From assembly GCA_017450705.1 (NCBI GenBank), contig JAFSTC010000033.1:1-40397 (forward strand): a stretch of DNA of 40,397 nucleotides, read 5' to 3'. A program made the translations under genes and the position numbers. This document shows, piece after piece, positions 9,090 through 17,360 of this stretch (positions within the stretch are counted from its first letter, which is position 1; each line of letters begins with the position of its first letter). The notes beneath the pieces were generated by a model that saw nothing but the letters and a program-made list of their open reading frames with translations, was not told the origin of the DNA and did no database searches. The DNA is from Lentisphaeria bacterium. Its GTDB lineage: Bacteria > Verrucomicrobiota > Lentisphaeria > Victivallales > Victivallaceae.

Positions 9090-9940
9090 TCGCCTTTTCG
9101 GATATGTCCGTCCCCTCATCCCTGGCCCCTTTGGACTGCATGGAGTCGATGCTTCAGTTCGAGATGGGAACGGGAACTCTCGAAACGACCATCCGGGAAC
9201 GGTGGAAAACCGTCCCCGCGGTCGAAGAAGTCTCCGCATCGTTCTGGCCCTCCTGCGAACTCCTGCAGACCCTTGCCGAGTGCGGGAAGGGATTTCTTCT
9301 TGCCGCTCCCGGCGGCCGCACGCTTGCGGCGGGCGGAGACCGTTCGCGGGCGATGTCGCCGGATGAGGACTCCTTTTTCATCCGATATCCCTGGGATCTG
9401 CTGCGCATCCAGGAGGAGATCTATCCGGGATTTTTCGAGTCCAGTCTTCTGGGAACAGTCAGGGAGGGCGCCGTGATCGACGGCGTCGTTCTGCTGGGGG
9501 AGGGCTCCGTCCTTCTTCCCGGCGTGTTTATCGAGGGCGTTTCCGTGATCGGACGAAACTGCCGTTTGGGCCCCAACTGCTATCTGCGGGGGAACACTTT
9601 CATCGGAGACAACTGCCATATCGGACAGGCCGTGGAAGTCAAAAACAGCATTCTCATGCATCATGTCGCGGCCGGACATCTGAGTTACATCGGCGACTCC
9701 ATCGTGTGTCCGGACACAAATTTCGGAGCAGGCACGATCATTTCCAACTTCAGGCATGACGGGAAAAATCACAGGGCCTTTGCCGACGGCATTCTGACCG
9801 ACACCGGGCGGCGGAAGTTCGGAGCCGTCATCGGACGCGGCGTCCACACGGGCATCCATACGGCGGTCTATCCGGGCCGCAGGATCGGTTCAGGCGCGAG
9901 CACTCTCCCCGGAGAGGTCGTTCGCGGGAATATCGGCTGA
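9086..9940 (+). CDS. Left-handed beta-helix acetyltransferase resembling the GlmU C-terminal domain
   Basis: A 284-residue protein. The start at 9086 overlaps the glmM stop and sits behind AAAGGGGG. The N-terminal third (about 90 residues) has no clear match and lacks the pyrophosphorylase LAAGxGTRM motif. From about residue 125 hexapeptide repeats begin (VIDGVVLLGEGSVLLPGVFI), then the stretch equivalent to the GlmU acetyltransferase active site: VEVKNS, AAGHLSYIGDS with the expected catalytic His, and NFGAGTIISNF. The likely role is acetyl-CoA-dependent N-acetylation of glucosamine-1-phosphate made by the upstream genes. The uridylyltransferase step must then be done elsewhere. It could instead act on another nucleotide sugar. 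The 3' end overlaps the convergent trmL by 51 nt. Confidence 0.75.
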   Translation: MIAFSDMSVPSSLAPLDCMESMLQFEMGTGTLETTIRERWKTVPAVEEVSASFWPSCELLQTLAECGKGFLLAAPGGRTLAAGGDRSRAMSPDEDSFFIRYPWDLLRIQEEIYPGFFESSLLGTVREGAVIDGVVLLGEGSVLLPGVFIEGVSVIGRNCRLGPNCYLRGNTFIGDNCHIGQAVEVKNSILMHHVAAGHLSYIGDSIVCPDTNFGAGTIISNFRHDGKNHRAFADGILTDTGRRKFGAVIGRGVHTGIHTAVYPGRRIGSGASTLPGEVVRGNIG

Positions 9941-10405
9941 ATCCCACGCCGTTCGGGTCTGGCGCAGGGCCTCGTAGAGCGCGATGGAAACGGAGTTGGC
10001 CAGATTGAGGCTGCGGTAAAAGGTCCCCGGCATGGGGATGAGGCGCAGACGGTCGGCGTATCCCGTGTAGAGTTCCGGCGGCAGTCCGGCGGATTCGCGG
10101 CCGAAGACGAGGTAGTCCCCCGGCGTGTACCTGACGTCGAAATAACTCTTTTTCCCGTGGGTGGAAAAGAGATGCAAAACCGCGCCCGGGTTCAGTTCCA
10201 GAAACTTTTCCCAGTCCGGATACCGGCAGAGATGGAGATGTTTCCAGTAGTCCATCCCGGCGCGGCGGAGATGTTTTTCGTCCAGCGAAAAACCCAGCGG
10301 GTCGATCAGGTGGAGGATGCTCCCCGTCGAGACGGCCAGCCGGCCGATGGAACCCGTGTTCTGGGGGATCTCCGGCGCGACGAGAACGATGTTGAAGGGC
10401 GTCAT
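9890..10405 (-). CDS. trmL: tRNA (cytidine/uridine-34-2'-O)-methyltransferase TrmL
   Basis: A 171-residue SPOUT-family methyltransferase. It has the TrmL signature APEIPQNTGSIGRL at the N-terminus, LVFGRESAGLP in the middle, and RSLNLANSVSIALYEALRQ at the C-terminus, which makes the knotted SAM site. TrmL methylates the wobble-base ribose of certain leucine tRNAs. The start overlaps the stop of the upstream minus-strand methyltransferase by 4 nt (ATGA), so the two are coupled. The last 51 nt overlap the convergent acetyltransferase gene. It is slightly longer than the usual 155-160 residues because of a tail rich in Asp, Ser and Ala. Confidence 0.92.
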   Translation of the reverse strand: MTPFNIVLVAPEIPQNTGSIGRLAVSTGSILHLIDPLGFSLDEKHLRRAGMDYWKHLHLCRYPDWEKFLELNPGAVLHLFSTHGKKSYFDVRYTPGDYLVFGRESAGLPPELYTGYADRLRLIPMPGTFYRSLNLANSVSIALYEALRQTRTAWDSADIPANDLSGESARA

Positions 10406-11706
10406 TTTTTTCTTTCCATTTTCGCGGCAAACATGATGTCGCAGTCGAAGCCCTCAGGCATGTGCATGAACCCGTCCCCGGGGGCTCCCGTGAAGGGGTC
10501 GGGGGCCCGGGAGAGAACGAAATCCGGATGTGCTCCGAGAAAGCGCTCCACGACCTCTTCGTTCTCCTGACGGAAGGCCGAGCACGTTGCATAGACGAGC
10601 ACGCCGCCCGGCTTGACGCAGGGAGAAAAGCTGTGCAGGATCCCCGTTTGCTTTTCCGCATATTTCGCGATATCCGCCTCTTCCATCGTCCACGGTCCCC
10701 AGGGGGCGCGGCGCCAGACGCCGGAGCAGGAACAGGGCGCGTCGATCAGGACGCCGTCGAAGGGTTTGAGGCCGCGCCACGGACGGCCGTCGTGACAGCG
10801 GGTCACGATATCCGGATACCCCGAGCGGCGTGCCCTGCGGCGCAGTTCCAGGAGGATCCTTTCCCTCACATCTCCCGCGACGACCGTACCGGTCCGGCCC
10901 ATGGCTTCGGCGATGGCCAGCGTCTTGCCGCCCGCTCCGGCGCAGGGGTCGAACCAGCGTTCTTTTCTGCGGGGAGCGCAGAAGCGGACGATGCACTGGC
11001 TCGCCAGGTCCTGCACTTCGACCTCACCCTTTTGGAAACACGGGAGCACCGCCAGATTGACGGAGGGCGCGGAGACGGCCGCAGCCTCGGGAAACTCGGG
11101 GAAGGTCTCGACGGCGACGCCCGCCGCGGCCAACTCCTCCAAAACATGGTCTTGGCCGTTTCGGTTGATCCTCAGCCACATGGGGGGCCTCTCCGGCATG
11201 CGCCGGGCGAAGTCCGCCGGAAGAAGCGGCCGGGCCCACTCGGGAAGCAGTTCTTCCTCGCGGAAGGTCATGGGGATATCCAGCGCTCCGGCCGCCGCGG
11301 CGGCCCGCGTCTCCCGGGGGAGGGCGGTCAGGCCGCCGGGGACCTGAACGCCGATGATGCGGGCGGCGGAGGAGAGGCTTTCCCGATCGTTTCCGCCGCA
11401 GGCCAGCGCAAAAAAGAGCAGGGCGGAGACGTCCCGTTCGGAGGGGAGCGCTTTCCCGGTTTCGAGCTCGGAAACGAGCCGTTCGCCCGCAAGTTTCCTC
11501 GCCCAGCCCCAGTGCCGGAGCAGCGTGTAGACGGTCCTGTTGATGAAAGCGCGGTCCCTGGAGCCGCACTGTCTGTTGGTCCGGTAGAACGCGGCAAGTT
11601 CCCGGTCGGCGGGAGCCTTTCTGCCGAACATGCCCGCCAAAACCGTCTCCGCCGCGCCGACGAGCAGTTGAAACTGCGCCGCTATTTTTCTTTCCGAAAG
11701 TTCCAT
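10402..11706 (-). CDS. RsmB/NOL1/NOP2-family RNA (cytosine-5)-methyltransferase
   Basis: A 434-residue protein. Its N-terminal helical region (RDRAFINRTVYTLLRH) resembles the NusB-like domain of RsmB. The SAM domain follows: DPCAGAGGKTLAIAE (motif I), DAPCSCSGVWRR with the Pro-Cys of motif IV, and YATCSAFRQEN with the catalytic Cys of motif VI. It probably makes 5-methylcytosine in 16S rRNA; the exact base cannot be told from sequence. I place the start at 11706 because a GGGGAG site precedes it. An ATG at 11724 is only about six nt from the predicted transcription start. It is coupled to trmL through an ATGA overlap. Confidence 0.88.
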   Translation of the reverse strand: MELSERKIAAQFQLLVGAAETVLAGMFGRKAPADRELAAFYRTNRQCGSRDRAFINRTVYTLLRHWGWARKLAGERLVSELETGKALPSERDVSALLFFALACGGNDRESLSSAARIIGVQVPGGLTALPRETRAAAAAGALDIPMTFREEELLPEWARPLLPADFARRMPERPPMWLRINRNGQDHVLEELAAAGVAVETFPEFPEAAAVSAPSVNLAVLPCFQKGEVEVQDLASQCIVRFCAPRRKERWFDPCAGAGGKTLAIAEAMGRTGTVVAGDVRERILLELRRRARRSGYPDIVTRCHDGRPWRGLKPFDGVLIDAPCSCSGVWRRAPWGPWTMEEADIAKYAEKQTGILHSFSPCVKPGGVLVYATCSAFRQENEEVVERFLGAHPDFVLSRAPDPFTGAPGDGFMHMPEGFDCDIMFAAKMERKK

Positions 11707-11736
11707 GAATGCCGCTCCCCGCATTTTTTCCGCTAT

Positions 11737-11765
11737 AATGTAGCACGGAAAGAAGACCAGCGCAA
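11737..11765 (-). promoter_or_regulatory. Promoter for the RsmB-like/trmL operon
   Basis: Read on the minus strand: TTGCGC (11760-11765), 17 bp, TACATT (11737-11742). It faces away from the formate/nitrite transporter promoter, so the two share a 137-bp divergent region. Confidence 0.55.
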
Positions 11766-11786
11766 GCCTGCGGACATTTCCGGGTC

Positions 11787-11815
11787 TTGCATTTTTCCTC
11801 TCCCTGCATTATATT
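11787..11815 (+). promoter_or_regulatory. Promoter for the formate/nitrite transporter
   Basis: TTGCAT (11787-11792), 17 bp, TATATT (11810-11815), about 29 nt before the ATG at 11844. The short leader holds an AAGGGGG ribosome-binding site. Confidence 0.6.
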
Positions 11816-11843
11816 TACCGAAAATATCCACAAGGGGGAAAAG

Positions 11844-12473
11844 ATGAAAGATTTTCTGCCGACTCTGCGGGGCGCGTTCTCCGCGGGGCTTTTCATCGGT
11901 CTGGCGGGCACGGTGTTCCTCTCCGTGCCGGACAGGTTTTCAGGGGCCTTCCTCTTCGGATTCGGGCTCCTCACGATCGTCTGCTGCGGCTTCAAGCTCT
12001 ACACGGGCGCGGTGGGCTATCTCGTTCTGCAGGGAGCCGCTGCGGGGAAGTATCTCCGGACGCTGGCCGTCATCTGGATCGGCAATTTTCTCGGGACCCT
12101 TTGCGTCGGGACCGCCCTTCGGTTTTCGAGGGTGGGCGCGCCGCTTGCGGAACGCGCGCAGGCCCTGTGCCGGATCAAAGCTGCCGACTCATGGACCAGT
12201 CTGCTCGTGCTGAGTTTCTTCTGCGGCATCCTCATGTTTCTGGCCGTGGACACCTTCCGCCGCAAGGAGGAGGTGCCCTCCGTCATCCGCGGGGCCATGG
12301 TCTTTCTCTGCGTGATGGTCTTCATCCTGAGCGGCTTCGAACACTGCGTCGCCGACATGTACTACTTTTCCGTCGCCGGCATGTGGACACGGGAAACGCT
12401 TCTGCGCACCCTGTGGATGACGCTGGGCAACTCCCTCGGAGGCTTCCTTCTGCCTCTGCTGGGACGGCGTTAG
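11844..12473 (+). CDS. Formate/nitrite transporter family membrane protein
   Basis: A 209-residue protein with six predicted membrane helices, as expected for the FocA/NirC (FNT) pentameric channel family. Family marks are GFKLYTGAVGYLVL after helix 2, the WIGNFLGTL stretch of helix 3, and GFEHCVADMYYF in helix 5, which holds the conserved channel His. FNT proteins move formate, nitrite, hydrosulfide or lactate through the inner membrane; the substrate here is not decidable. It is shorter than the usual 250-280 residues because both termini and the loops are compact. The start at 11844 follows CAAGGGGG. Its stop overlaps by 4 nt with the convergent DtxR-type gene. Confidence 0.85.
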   Translation: MKDFLPTLRGAFSAGLFIGLAGTVFLSVPDRFSGAFLFGFGLLTIVCCGFKLYTGAVGYLVLQGAAAGKYLRTLAVIWIGNFLGTLCVGTALRFSRVGAPLAERAQALCRIKAADSWTSLLVLSFFCGILMFLAVDTFRRKEEVPSVIRGAMVFLCVMVFILSGFEHCVADMYYFSVAGMWTRETLLRTLWMTLGNSLGGFLLPLLGRR

Positions 12474-13144
12474 GGCAGGGGAAGCACCCAGACGTTTTCC
12501 GCCACGCGGGCGGGGATCTCCAGAACGGTGTCGCCCTTTCTGATCCGCAGGGACGTTCTGTCGAGGGAAAAATTCTGACAGACGATGGCATCGTCTTTGG
12601 CAACGGGCAGCGTTTCCGCGTTCTGCAGATTGCGTCCGATGTGGAAGACCCGGGCGCGCTCGCCTGAACTCAACTCCGACATGAGAAGGGGTTTCTCCCC
12701 CGTGCCGCCTCCGAGAAAGGACATGGCTTCGGTCAGGAAGACCTGAAGCTCCCGGGCGTCCTGCCGGTTGCCGATGGCCTGGGAAAAGATCACGAACCGC
12801 TGGATCGTGTCGCTGTCGACGGCATGTTCGAGATAACACGCCGTCGCCGACGCCTTTTCGGGAGACAGTCCGAGAACGGCGGTGAAGAAATTTTTCAGAA
12901 CGCCGTGGCGGCGGACGACCTCGTCGGCGATGCGTTTCCCCTCCGCCGTCAGCTCCACCGGGTAGTGGGCGTTGTAGACGATGTACCCCATCTTTTCCAG
13001 CTGCCGCAGAGCGGCGGTCACGGAGGGCATCTTGACGTTCAGTTTCCCCGCGATCTCCTTGGTGTGTGCATGGCCTTCGCCTGCGATCAATTCAGAGATC
13101 GCCTCCAGGTAATCCTCCAGGCTCGCTGTCAGTCGCTGTGTCAT
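12470..13144 (-). CDS. DtxR/MntR-family metal-dependent transcriptional regulator
   Basis: A 224-residue protein. Residues 1-65 are the DtxR winged helix (SLEDYLEAISEL, KMPSVTAALRQLEKMGY), followed by the dimerisation and metal-binding region (RHGVLKNFFTAVLGL, CYLEHAVDSDTIQRF). The last 75 residues look like a FeoA/SH3-like domain (LSSGERARVFHIG...LRIRKGDTVLEI). Such regulators repress iron or manganese uptake genes when loaded with metal. No feo or mnt gene is next to it, so the target is unknown. It has its own promoter and ends convergently against the FNT gene with a shared TTAG stop. Confidence 0.9.
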   Translation of the reverse strand: MTQRLTASLEDYLEAISELIAGEGHAHTKEIAGKLNVKMPSVTAALRQLEKMGYIVYNAHYPVELTAEGKRIADEVVRRHGVLKNFFTAVLGLSPEKASATACYLEHAVDSDTIQRFVIFSQAIGNRQDARELQVFLTEAMSFLGGGTGEKPLLMSELSSGERARVFHIGRNLQNAETLPVAKDDAIVCQNFSLDRTSLRIRKGDTVLEIPARVAENVWVLPLP

Positions 13145-13174
13145 GTTTCTTCTCCGGGGTTTGTCGGCCGTCTT

Positions 13175-13202
13175 AATATACCCCGTTCCCAGTCAATAAC
13201 AA
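13175..13202 (-). promoter_or_regulatory. Promoter for the DtxR-type regulator
   Basis: On the minus strand TTGTTA (13197-13202), 16 bp, TATATT (13175-13180), 30 nt upstream of the start. It is divergent from the promoter at 13281. Confidence 0.5.
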
Positions 13203-13280
13203 GCGTGAAAAAATTTTTTTTCGATCTTTTGTCCGTTATCCACGCGGGGGCGGGGATGACGCAGTCCCGGATGAGGGGTA

Positions 13281-13309
13281 TTGACAAAACCGGATCCGCG
13301 TGTTATATT
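13281..13309 (+). promoter_or_regulatory. Consensus promoter for the DUF975-like gene
   Basis: Perfect TTGACA (13281-13286), 17 bp, TATATT (13304-13309), about 50 nt before the ATG at 13360. One of the best -35 boxes in the window. Confidence 0.7.
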
Positions 13310-13359
13310 CACTCCCCATCAGGACCATGACGGCAACTTGAAAATGCGGGAGGCGGGAA

Positions 13360-14079
13360 ATGGGACGTTATGAAATCATCTCTCCGGGGCGCTCCTTCGG
13401 GGAGCTGGGAAAGATCGCGTGGGCGGCCCTCAAGGGACGCTGGGGCGCGGCCATCGGGACGAGCTGTATCGTCCTCGGGATCCAGATGGCGGCCGGGATG
13501 GTCCCTCTTTTCGGCCGTCTCGCAGGTCTGCTGCTCTGCCCGCTGACGGCGGGGATGATGCTCTTCTGGCTGCGTCTGTTCCGCGGGGAAAAAACGGAGC
13601 TTTCCGTCGCCTTCGAGCCTTTCGACAGGTATTGGACCTTTCTGTGGGCCAATCTCCGGGTGATGATCTTCATTTTTCTCTGGATCCTGCTCCTGATCGT
13701 TCCGGGCCTCGTCGCCGCCTTCCGATACGCCATGACGATCTACATCCTGCTGGACCACCCCGAGTACTCGGCGGAAGAGGCCATGAAGGAAAGCTGTGAG
13801 ATCATGTACGGCCACAAGCTTCGGCTCTTCGGCTATTCACTTCTGTTCACTCTGATGATCGTTTTCGCCGCCGTTTTCACGCTGGGGATCGGATTGATCT
13901 GGCTCATTCCGTGGCTGGGCGTCTTCATGGCGGCTTTCTACGAGACCGTCCGCAAACCGGATGGATCGACGGAAGCGGAAGAACCCCCCGCCGCACTTCC
14001 GGAGCCTGCGGAAGCGGAAGAAACGTCCGCCGCGCTTCCGGAACCGGACAAAACAGAAGAAACATCCGCCGCGGAGTGA
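13360..14079 (+). CDS. DUF975-like integral membrane protein
   Basis: A 239-residue protein with about five or six hydrophobic helices. The central segment (ANLRVMIFIFLWILLLIVPG, then RYAMTIYILLDHPEYSAEEAMKES, then MYGHKLRLFGY) is the pattern of DUF975 proteins, whose function is unknown. The last 35 residues are a soluble acidic Pro/Glu/Ala tail with a short duplicated unit (ETSAALPEP). The gene stands alone behind a consensus promoter and ends 4 nt from the convergent uvrB stop. A small 5-bp hairpin with four T residues (14075-14092) overlaps both stop codons and may act as a weak terminator. Confidence 0.75.
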   Translation: MGRYEIISPGRSFGELGKIAWAALKGRWGAAIGTSCIVLGIQMAAGMVPLFGRLAGLLLCPLTAGMMLFWLRLFRGEKTELSVAFEPFDRYWTFLWANLRVMIFIFLWILLLIVPGLVAAFRYAMTIYILLDHPEYSAEEAMKESCEIMYGHKLRLFGYSLLFTLMIVFAAVFTLGIGLIWLIPWLGVFMAAFYETVRKPDGSTEAEEPPAALPEPAEAEETSAALPEPDKTEETSAAE

Positions 14080-14083
14080 AAGA

Positions 14084-16102
14084 TCACTTTTTCTTCAATG
14101 CCTTGATCCGGTCGCGCAGTTGCGCCGCACGCTCGAATTCGAGGGCCTCCGCCGCGGAGAGCATTTCTCCCGTCAGTTCTTCCACGAGGGCGTCCAGTTC
14201 TTTTGTCGAAAGCCCCAGCTGATCCAAGTTGTCCCCCGCCGTGCCGTCCAGCATGGTCCCGGCCAGACGGGGCGCTTTCAGCTTGGATTTTTTCGTTTCC
14301 GCCGCGCCTATGAGTTCGCTGATGGTGACGTTGCGTTTTTTGGCGACAGTCTGCGGAACGATGTTGTGCGCCTTGTTGTAGGCGATCTGTTTTTTGCGCC
14401 GGGCCGCGGTCAGGTCGATCAGGGCCTGCATGCTGGGGGTGACGGTGTCCGCGTAGAGGACGACGCGTCCGTTTTTGTTTCTCGCCGCCCGGCCGGCGGT
14501 CTGGACCAGAGAGCGCTCCGACCGCAGGAAACCCTCCTTGTCGGCGTCGAGGATCGCCACCAGCGCCACCTCGGGCAGGTCGATGCCCTCCCGCAGCAGG
14601 TTGATGCCGATCATACAGTCGTACTCCCCCTCGCGCAGTTTGTTGAGCACGCGGACCCGTTCGAGGGCGTCCAGTTCGGAGTGCAGATAGCAGGCCCGCA
14701 CGCCCAGCTCCGACAGGTAGTCGGCCAGCCGCTCCGAGCCTTTCTTGGTCAGCGTCGTGACCAGAGTCCTCTCGCCCCGGTTTGCGGTCTCGCGGATCAG
14801 GCCGAGCACGTCGTCCACCTGACCCTCCAGCGGGCGGATCTCAATCTCGGGATCCAGGAGTCCCGTCGGGCGCACCACCAGTTCCACGGGTTTTCCGCTT
14901 TGGCTCAATTCGTACTCGCCGGGCGTGGCCGAGACGTAGACGGTCTCACGGGTCACGGCCTCGAATTCCTCGAATCTCAGCGGCCGGTTCTCCAGCGCCG
15001 ACGGCAGGCGGAAGCCGTGTTCGATCAGGATCTCCTTGCGGTGCCGGTCGGCCTTGTACATGGCCTGGAGCTGGGGCAGCGTCACGTGGGACTCGTCGAT
15101 GACGGTCAGGAAATCGTCGGGGAAGAAGTCGAAGAGGCAGTAGGGCCGCGTTCCCGGACGGCGGTTTGAGAGGTGCATGGAGTAGTTCTCGATGCCGCTG
15201 CAGTATCCCAGCTCCTTCATCATCTCGATGTCGTAAGTCACCCGCTGCTGGAGCCGCTGGGCCTCGACGAGAAGATTGTTTTCCTCGAAGAATTTGAGCC
15301 GTTCTCTCATCTCCTCGAGGATCGTTTCGGCGGCGTTGGCGATCCGGTCCGGCGGCAGGACGAACTGCTTGCAGGGGAACAGCGTCGCCAGCTCCGGGCG
15401 GAGTTTGACTTTGCCCGAAACCGCGTCCCGGCGTTCGATGGTGTCGATCTCGTCCCCGAAAAAACTGATCCTGACGAAATCGTTCCTCTGGGGCTCGAAG
15501 ACGTCCACCACGTCGCCGCGGACGCGGAACTCCCCCCGGCCGGGGGCAGTGTCGTTGCGGTCGTACTGGATATCCACCAGTCTTGCCAGCAGATCGTTGC
15601 GGCTGAGCGTGTCGCCCCGGGATATGCGGACGCACATGTCTGTGAATTCCTCCGGCGCGCCCAGACTGTAGATACACGAAACGCTGGCGACGACGATCAC
15701 GTCCCGGCGTTCCACCAGACTGGTTGTCGCGGAGAGGCGCAGCCGCTCGATCTCCTCGTTGATGCTGGAGTCTTTGGCGATGTAGGTGTCCGTCTGAGGG
15801 ATGTACGACTCGGGCATGTAGTAGTCGTAGTAGCTCACGAAATACTCGACCGCGTTCTCGGGGAAGAAGCTCTTGAACTCGCTGTACAGCTGGGCCGCCA
15901 GGGTTTTGTTGTGGGAGAGGACCAGTACCGGCCGCTCCTCCTGTGCGATGGCGCAGGCGAGGGTGTAGGTCTTGCCCGATCCCGTCACGCCCAGAAGCGT
16001 CTGGCGGCTTTTGTGCGCCCGGAACCCCTCCTGAAGCAGACGGACCGCTTCCGGCTGATCTCCCGCGGGAGGGAAGGGGGCGTGCAGTTTGTAGATGCCC
16101 AT
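14084..16102 (-). CDS. uvrB: Excinuclease ABC subunit UvrB
   Basis: The 672-residue product is full length. It contains Walker A GVTGSGKTYT (around residue 39), the beta-hairpin YYDYYMPESYIPQTDTYIAK used for strand separation, the DESH helicase box, motif VI QTAGRAARN, and a C-terminal UVR domain (FERAAQLRDRIKALKKK) for UvrC contact. It verifies DNA damage in nucleotide excision repair with UvrA and UvrC. It is last in a minus-strand operon after the TrmH-like gene and NAD kinase, 19 nt behind the latter. The start follows a GGAG site. Confidence 0.98.
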   Translation of the reverse strand: MGIYKLHAPFPPAGDQPEAVRLLQEGFRAHKSRQTLLGVTGSGKTYTLACAIAQEERPVLVLSHNKTLAAQLYSEFKSFFPENAVEYFVSYYDYYMPESYIPQTDTYIAKDSSINEEIERLRLSATTSLVERRDVIVVASVSCIYSLGAPEEFTDMCVRISRGDTLSRNDLLARLVDIQYDRNDTAPGRGEFRVRGDVVDVFEPQRNDFVRISFFGDEIDTIERRDAVSGKVKLRPELATLFPCKQFVLPPDRIANAAETILEEMRERLKFFEENNLLVEAQRLQQRVTYDIEMMKELGYCSGIENYSMHLSNRRPGTRPYCLFDFFPDDFLTVIDESHVTLPQLQAMYKADRHRKEILIEHGFRLPSALENRPLRFEEFEAVTRETVYVSATPGEYELSQSGKPVELVVRPTGLLDPEIEIRPLEGQVDDVLGLIRETANRGERTLVTTLTKKGSERLADYLSELGVRACYLHSELDALERVRVLNKLREGEYDCMIGINLLREGIDLPEVALVAILDADKEGFLRSERSLVQTAGRAARNKNGRVVLYADTVTPSMQALIDLTAARRKKQIAYNKAHNIVPQTVAKKRNVTISELIGAAETKKSKLKAPRLAGTMLDGTAGDNLDQLGLSTKELDALVEELTGEMLSAAEALEFERAAQLRDRIKALKKK

Positions 16103-16121
16103 GGGGGGGACGCTCCGGGCT

Positions 16122-16865
16122 TCACACCATGCCCGAGAAGGGCTGTTTGTGAGGATGGCGCAGCAGACGGCAGTTTTTGCACATGAAGCCGTCGAGGCCG
16201 AGGATGACGGCGCACTGCTCCGACTGGTAAAGTTCGACGGTGTCCCCGACGGGGATCGTTTCCGGAACGAGGGCGTTGTCGGTGACGAGCAGACCCGGTC
16301 CGCGGACGATCTCGATCTCCACGCGGGATCCCGGATCCAGCACCAGGTGGTTCACCTCTTCCGTGGAATTGCTGAAGGCAAGACCGATCCCGACCCGGAA
16401 GAGACTGTGGGTGATGCTTCTGTAATAGGCGGAACTGCCGTGGACGCTCGACAGACAGACGCCGTCGCCCACGATCTCATGCGCATACAGCTCCCCGTCG
16501 ATCCTGACCCGGTAACGGAGCGCGCTGCCCCGGTCGAAATTGTGGATGAACACGTCGTTGAGAGCCATGGATTCCTTCCCGCGGGCGCGGGCCGCCACTT
16601 TCGGCAGCAGAGTGCGGACGGCCTTGCCAGAGACAAGTTCTTCGAGACGGGTCTTCGCGTCGTGCCGCGGACAGGGCGAGGCCGTCGCCGCGTCCCGCAG
16701 GGGAAACTTGGGGATCCCGGGGTAGTCCCGTTCGGCGCCCAGCAACGCGCCGTCGCCGCCGTGGGTGACGATCAGTTCGAAGTCCCTGTCGCACTCCTCC
16801 AGCCCGAAAGAGCGAAGGACCGGACGGATGTCGTCGAGATTTTTTCCCAGCAGTTTGATTTTCAT
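16122..16865 (-). CDS. nadK: NAD kinase
   Basis: A 247-residue NAD kinase, compact against the usual 270-300. It has the phosphate-binding GGDG motif (THGGDGALLGAERDYPG, around residue 36), a LND segment (ALNDVFIH) where most NAD kinases have LNE, and GDGVCLSSVHGSSAYYRS, equivalent to the conserved DG...STPTGSTAY loop. It phosphorylates NAD to NADP with ATP or polyphosphate. The start at 16865 follows AAGGAG and overlaps the upstream gene by 4 nt. The C-terminus carries a CKNC motif plus His residues not typical of the family. The Asp and Ser-Ser replacements make activity likely but not certain. Confidence 0.85.
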   Translation of the reverse strand: MKIKLLGKNLDDIRPVLRSFGLEECDRDFELIVTHGGDGALLGAERDYPGIPKFPLRDAATASPCPRHDAKTRLEELVSGKAVRTLLPKVAARARGKESMALNDVFIHNFDRGSALRYRVRIDGELYAHEIVGDGVCLSSVHGSSAYYRSITHSLFRVGIGLAFSNSTEEVNHLVLDPGSRVEIEIVRGPGLLVTDNALVPETIPVGDTVELYQSEQCAVILGLDGFMCKNCRLLRHPHKQPFSGMV

Positions 16866-17332
16866 GACAAGTCGCTCCTTGCTTCGATTGCATATAAGAT
16901 GGCCGCCGCCGCATTGCCGACGTTGATGGAGGCCTTTTTTCCGTACATGGGCAGTGAGATCGTGCCGTCGACCGCTTCCAGCGTCGCCGGATGGACTCCC
17001 AGCGCCTCGTTGCCGAAGATCACCGCCAGAGGGAAAGTATAGTTTCTCCGCCACGCGGGAACGCTTCCCGGCAGGGGTTCCGCGGCGAGGATCTCTTTCA
17101 CGCCCTCCCGCCGCAGGGCGTTCACCGCCTCGAGGGAGGTGTCGAATGTGCGGCAGGGGACCATTTCATCCGTCCCCATGGCGGTTTTCACCAGGCGCGG
17201 GTGGGGCGGGACGGGCGTGCAGCCGCAGGCGATGATCTCCGAGGCGCCGAGCGCTTCGGCGATCCTGAAGATATTGCCCGTATTGTGCGCGCTGCGCAGC
17301 CGGTCCAGTACGATGATGACTTTTCCCTTCAC
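16862..17332 (-). CDS. TrmH/SpoU-family RNA 2'-O-methyltransferase
   Basis: A 156-residue SPOUT methyltransferase. Motif 1 is HNTGNIFRIAEALGA, motif 2 is LAVIFGNEALGVHP, and motif 3 is ISLPMYGKKASINVGNAAAA, forming the trefoil-knot SAM site. It probably 2'-O-methylates tRNA or rRNA ribose; it lacks the extra N-terminal domain of rRNA-specific members, so a small tRNA-type enzyme is likely. It overlaps nadK by ATGA and lies 28 nt downstream of the MFS gene, in the same operon. Confidence 0.88.
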   Translation of the reverse strand: MKGKVIIVLDRLRSAHNTGNIFRIAEALGASEIIACGCTPVPPHPRLVKTAMGTDEMVPCRTFDTSLEAVNALRREGVKEILAAEPLPGSVPAWRRNYTFPLAVIFGNEALGVHPATLEAVDGTISLPMYGKKASINVGNAAAAILYAIEARSDLS

Positions 17333-17360
17333 TGCCGTTCCGCTCTTTGATTTCCTGTCG

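Noticed and set aside
10462-11847. 461-codon plus-strand frame over the RsmB-like gene
   Set aside because: The minus-strand methyltransferase has every motif and a promoter; the plus frame is Gly/Asp-rich noise.
14075-14092. 5-bp hairpin with T residues between the DUF975-like gene and uvrB
   Set aside because: The stem is short and AT-containing and overlaps both stop codons; too weak to list as a terminator with confidence.
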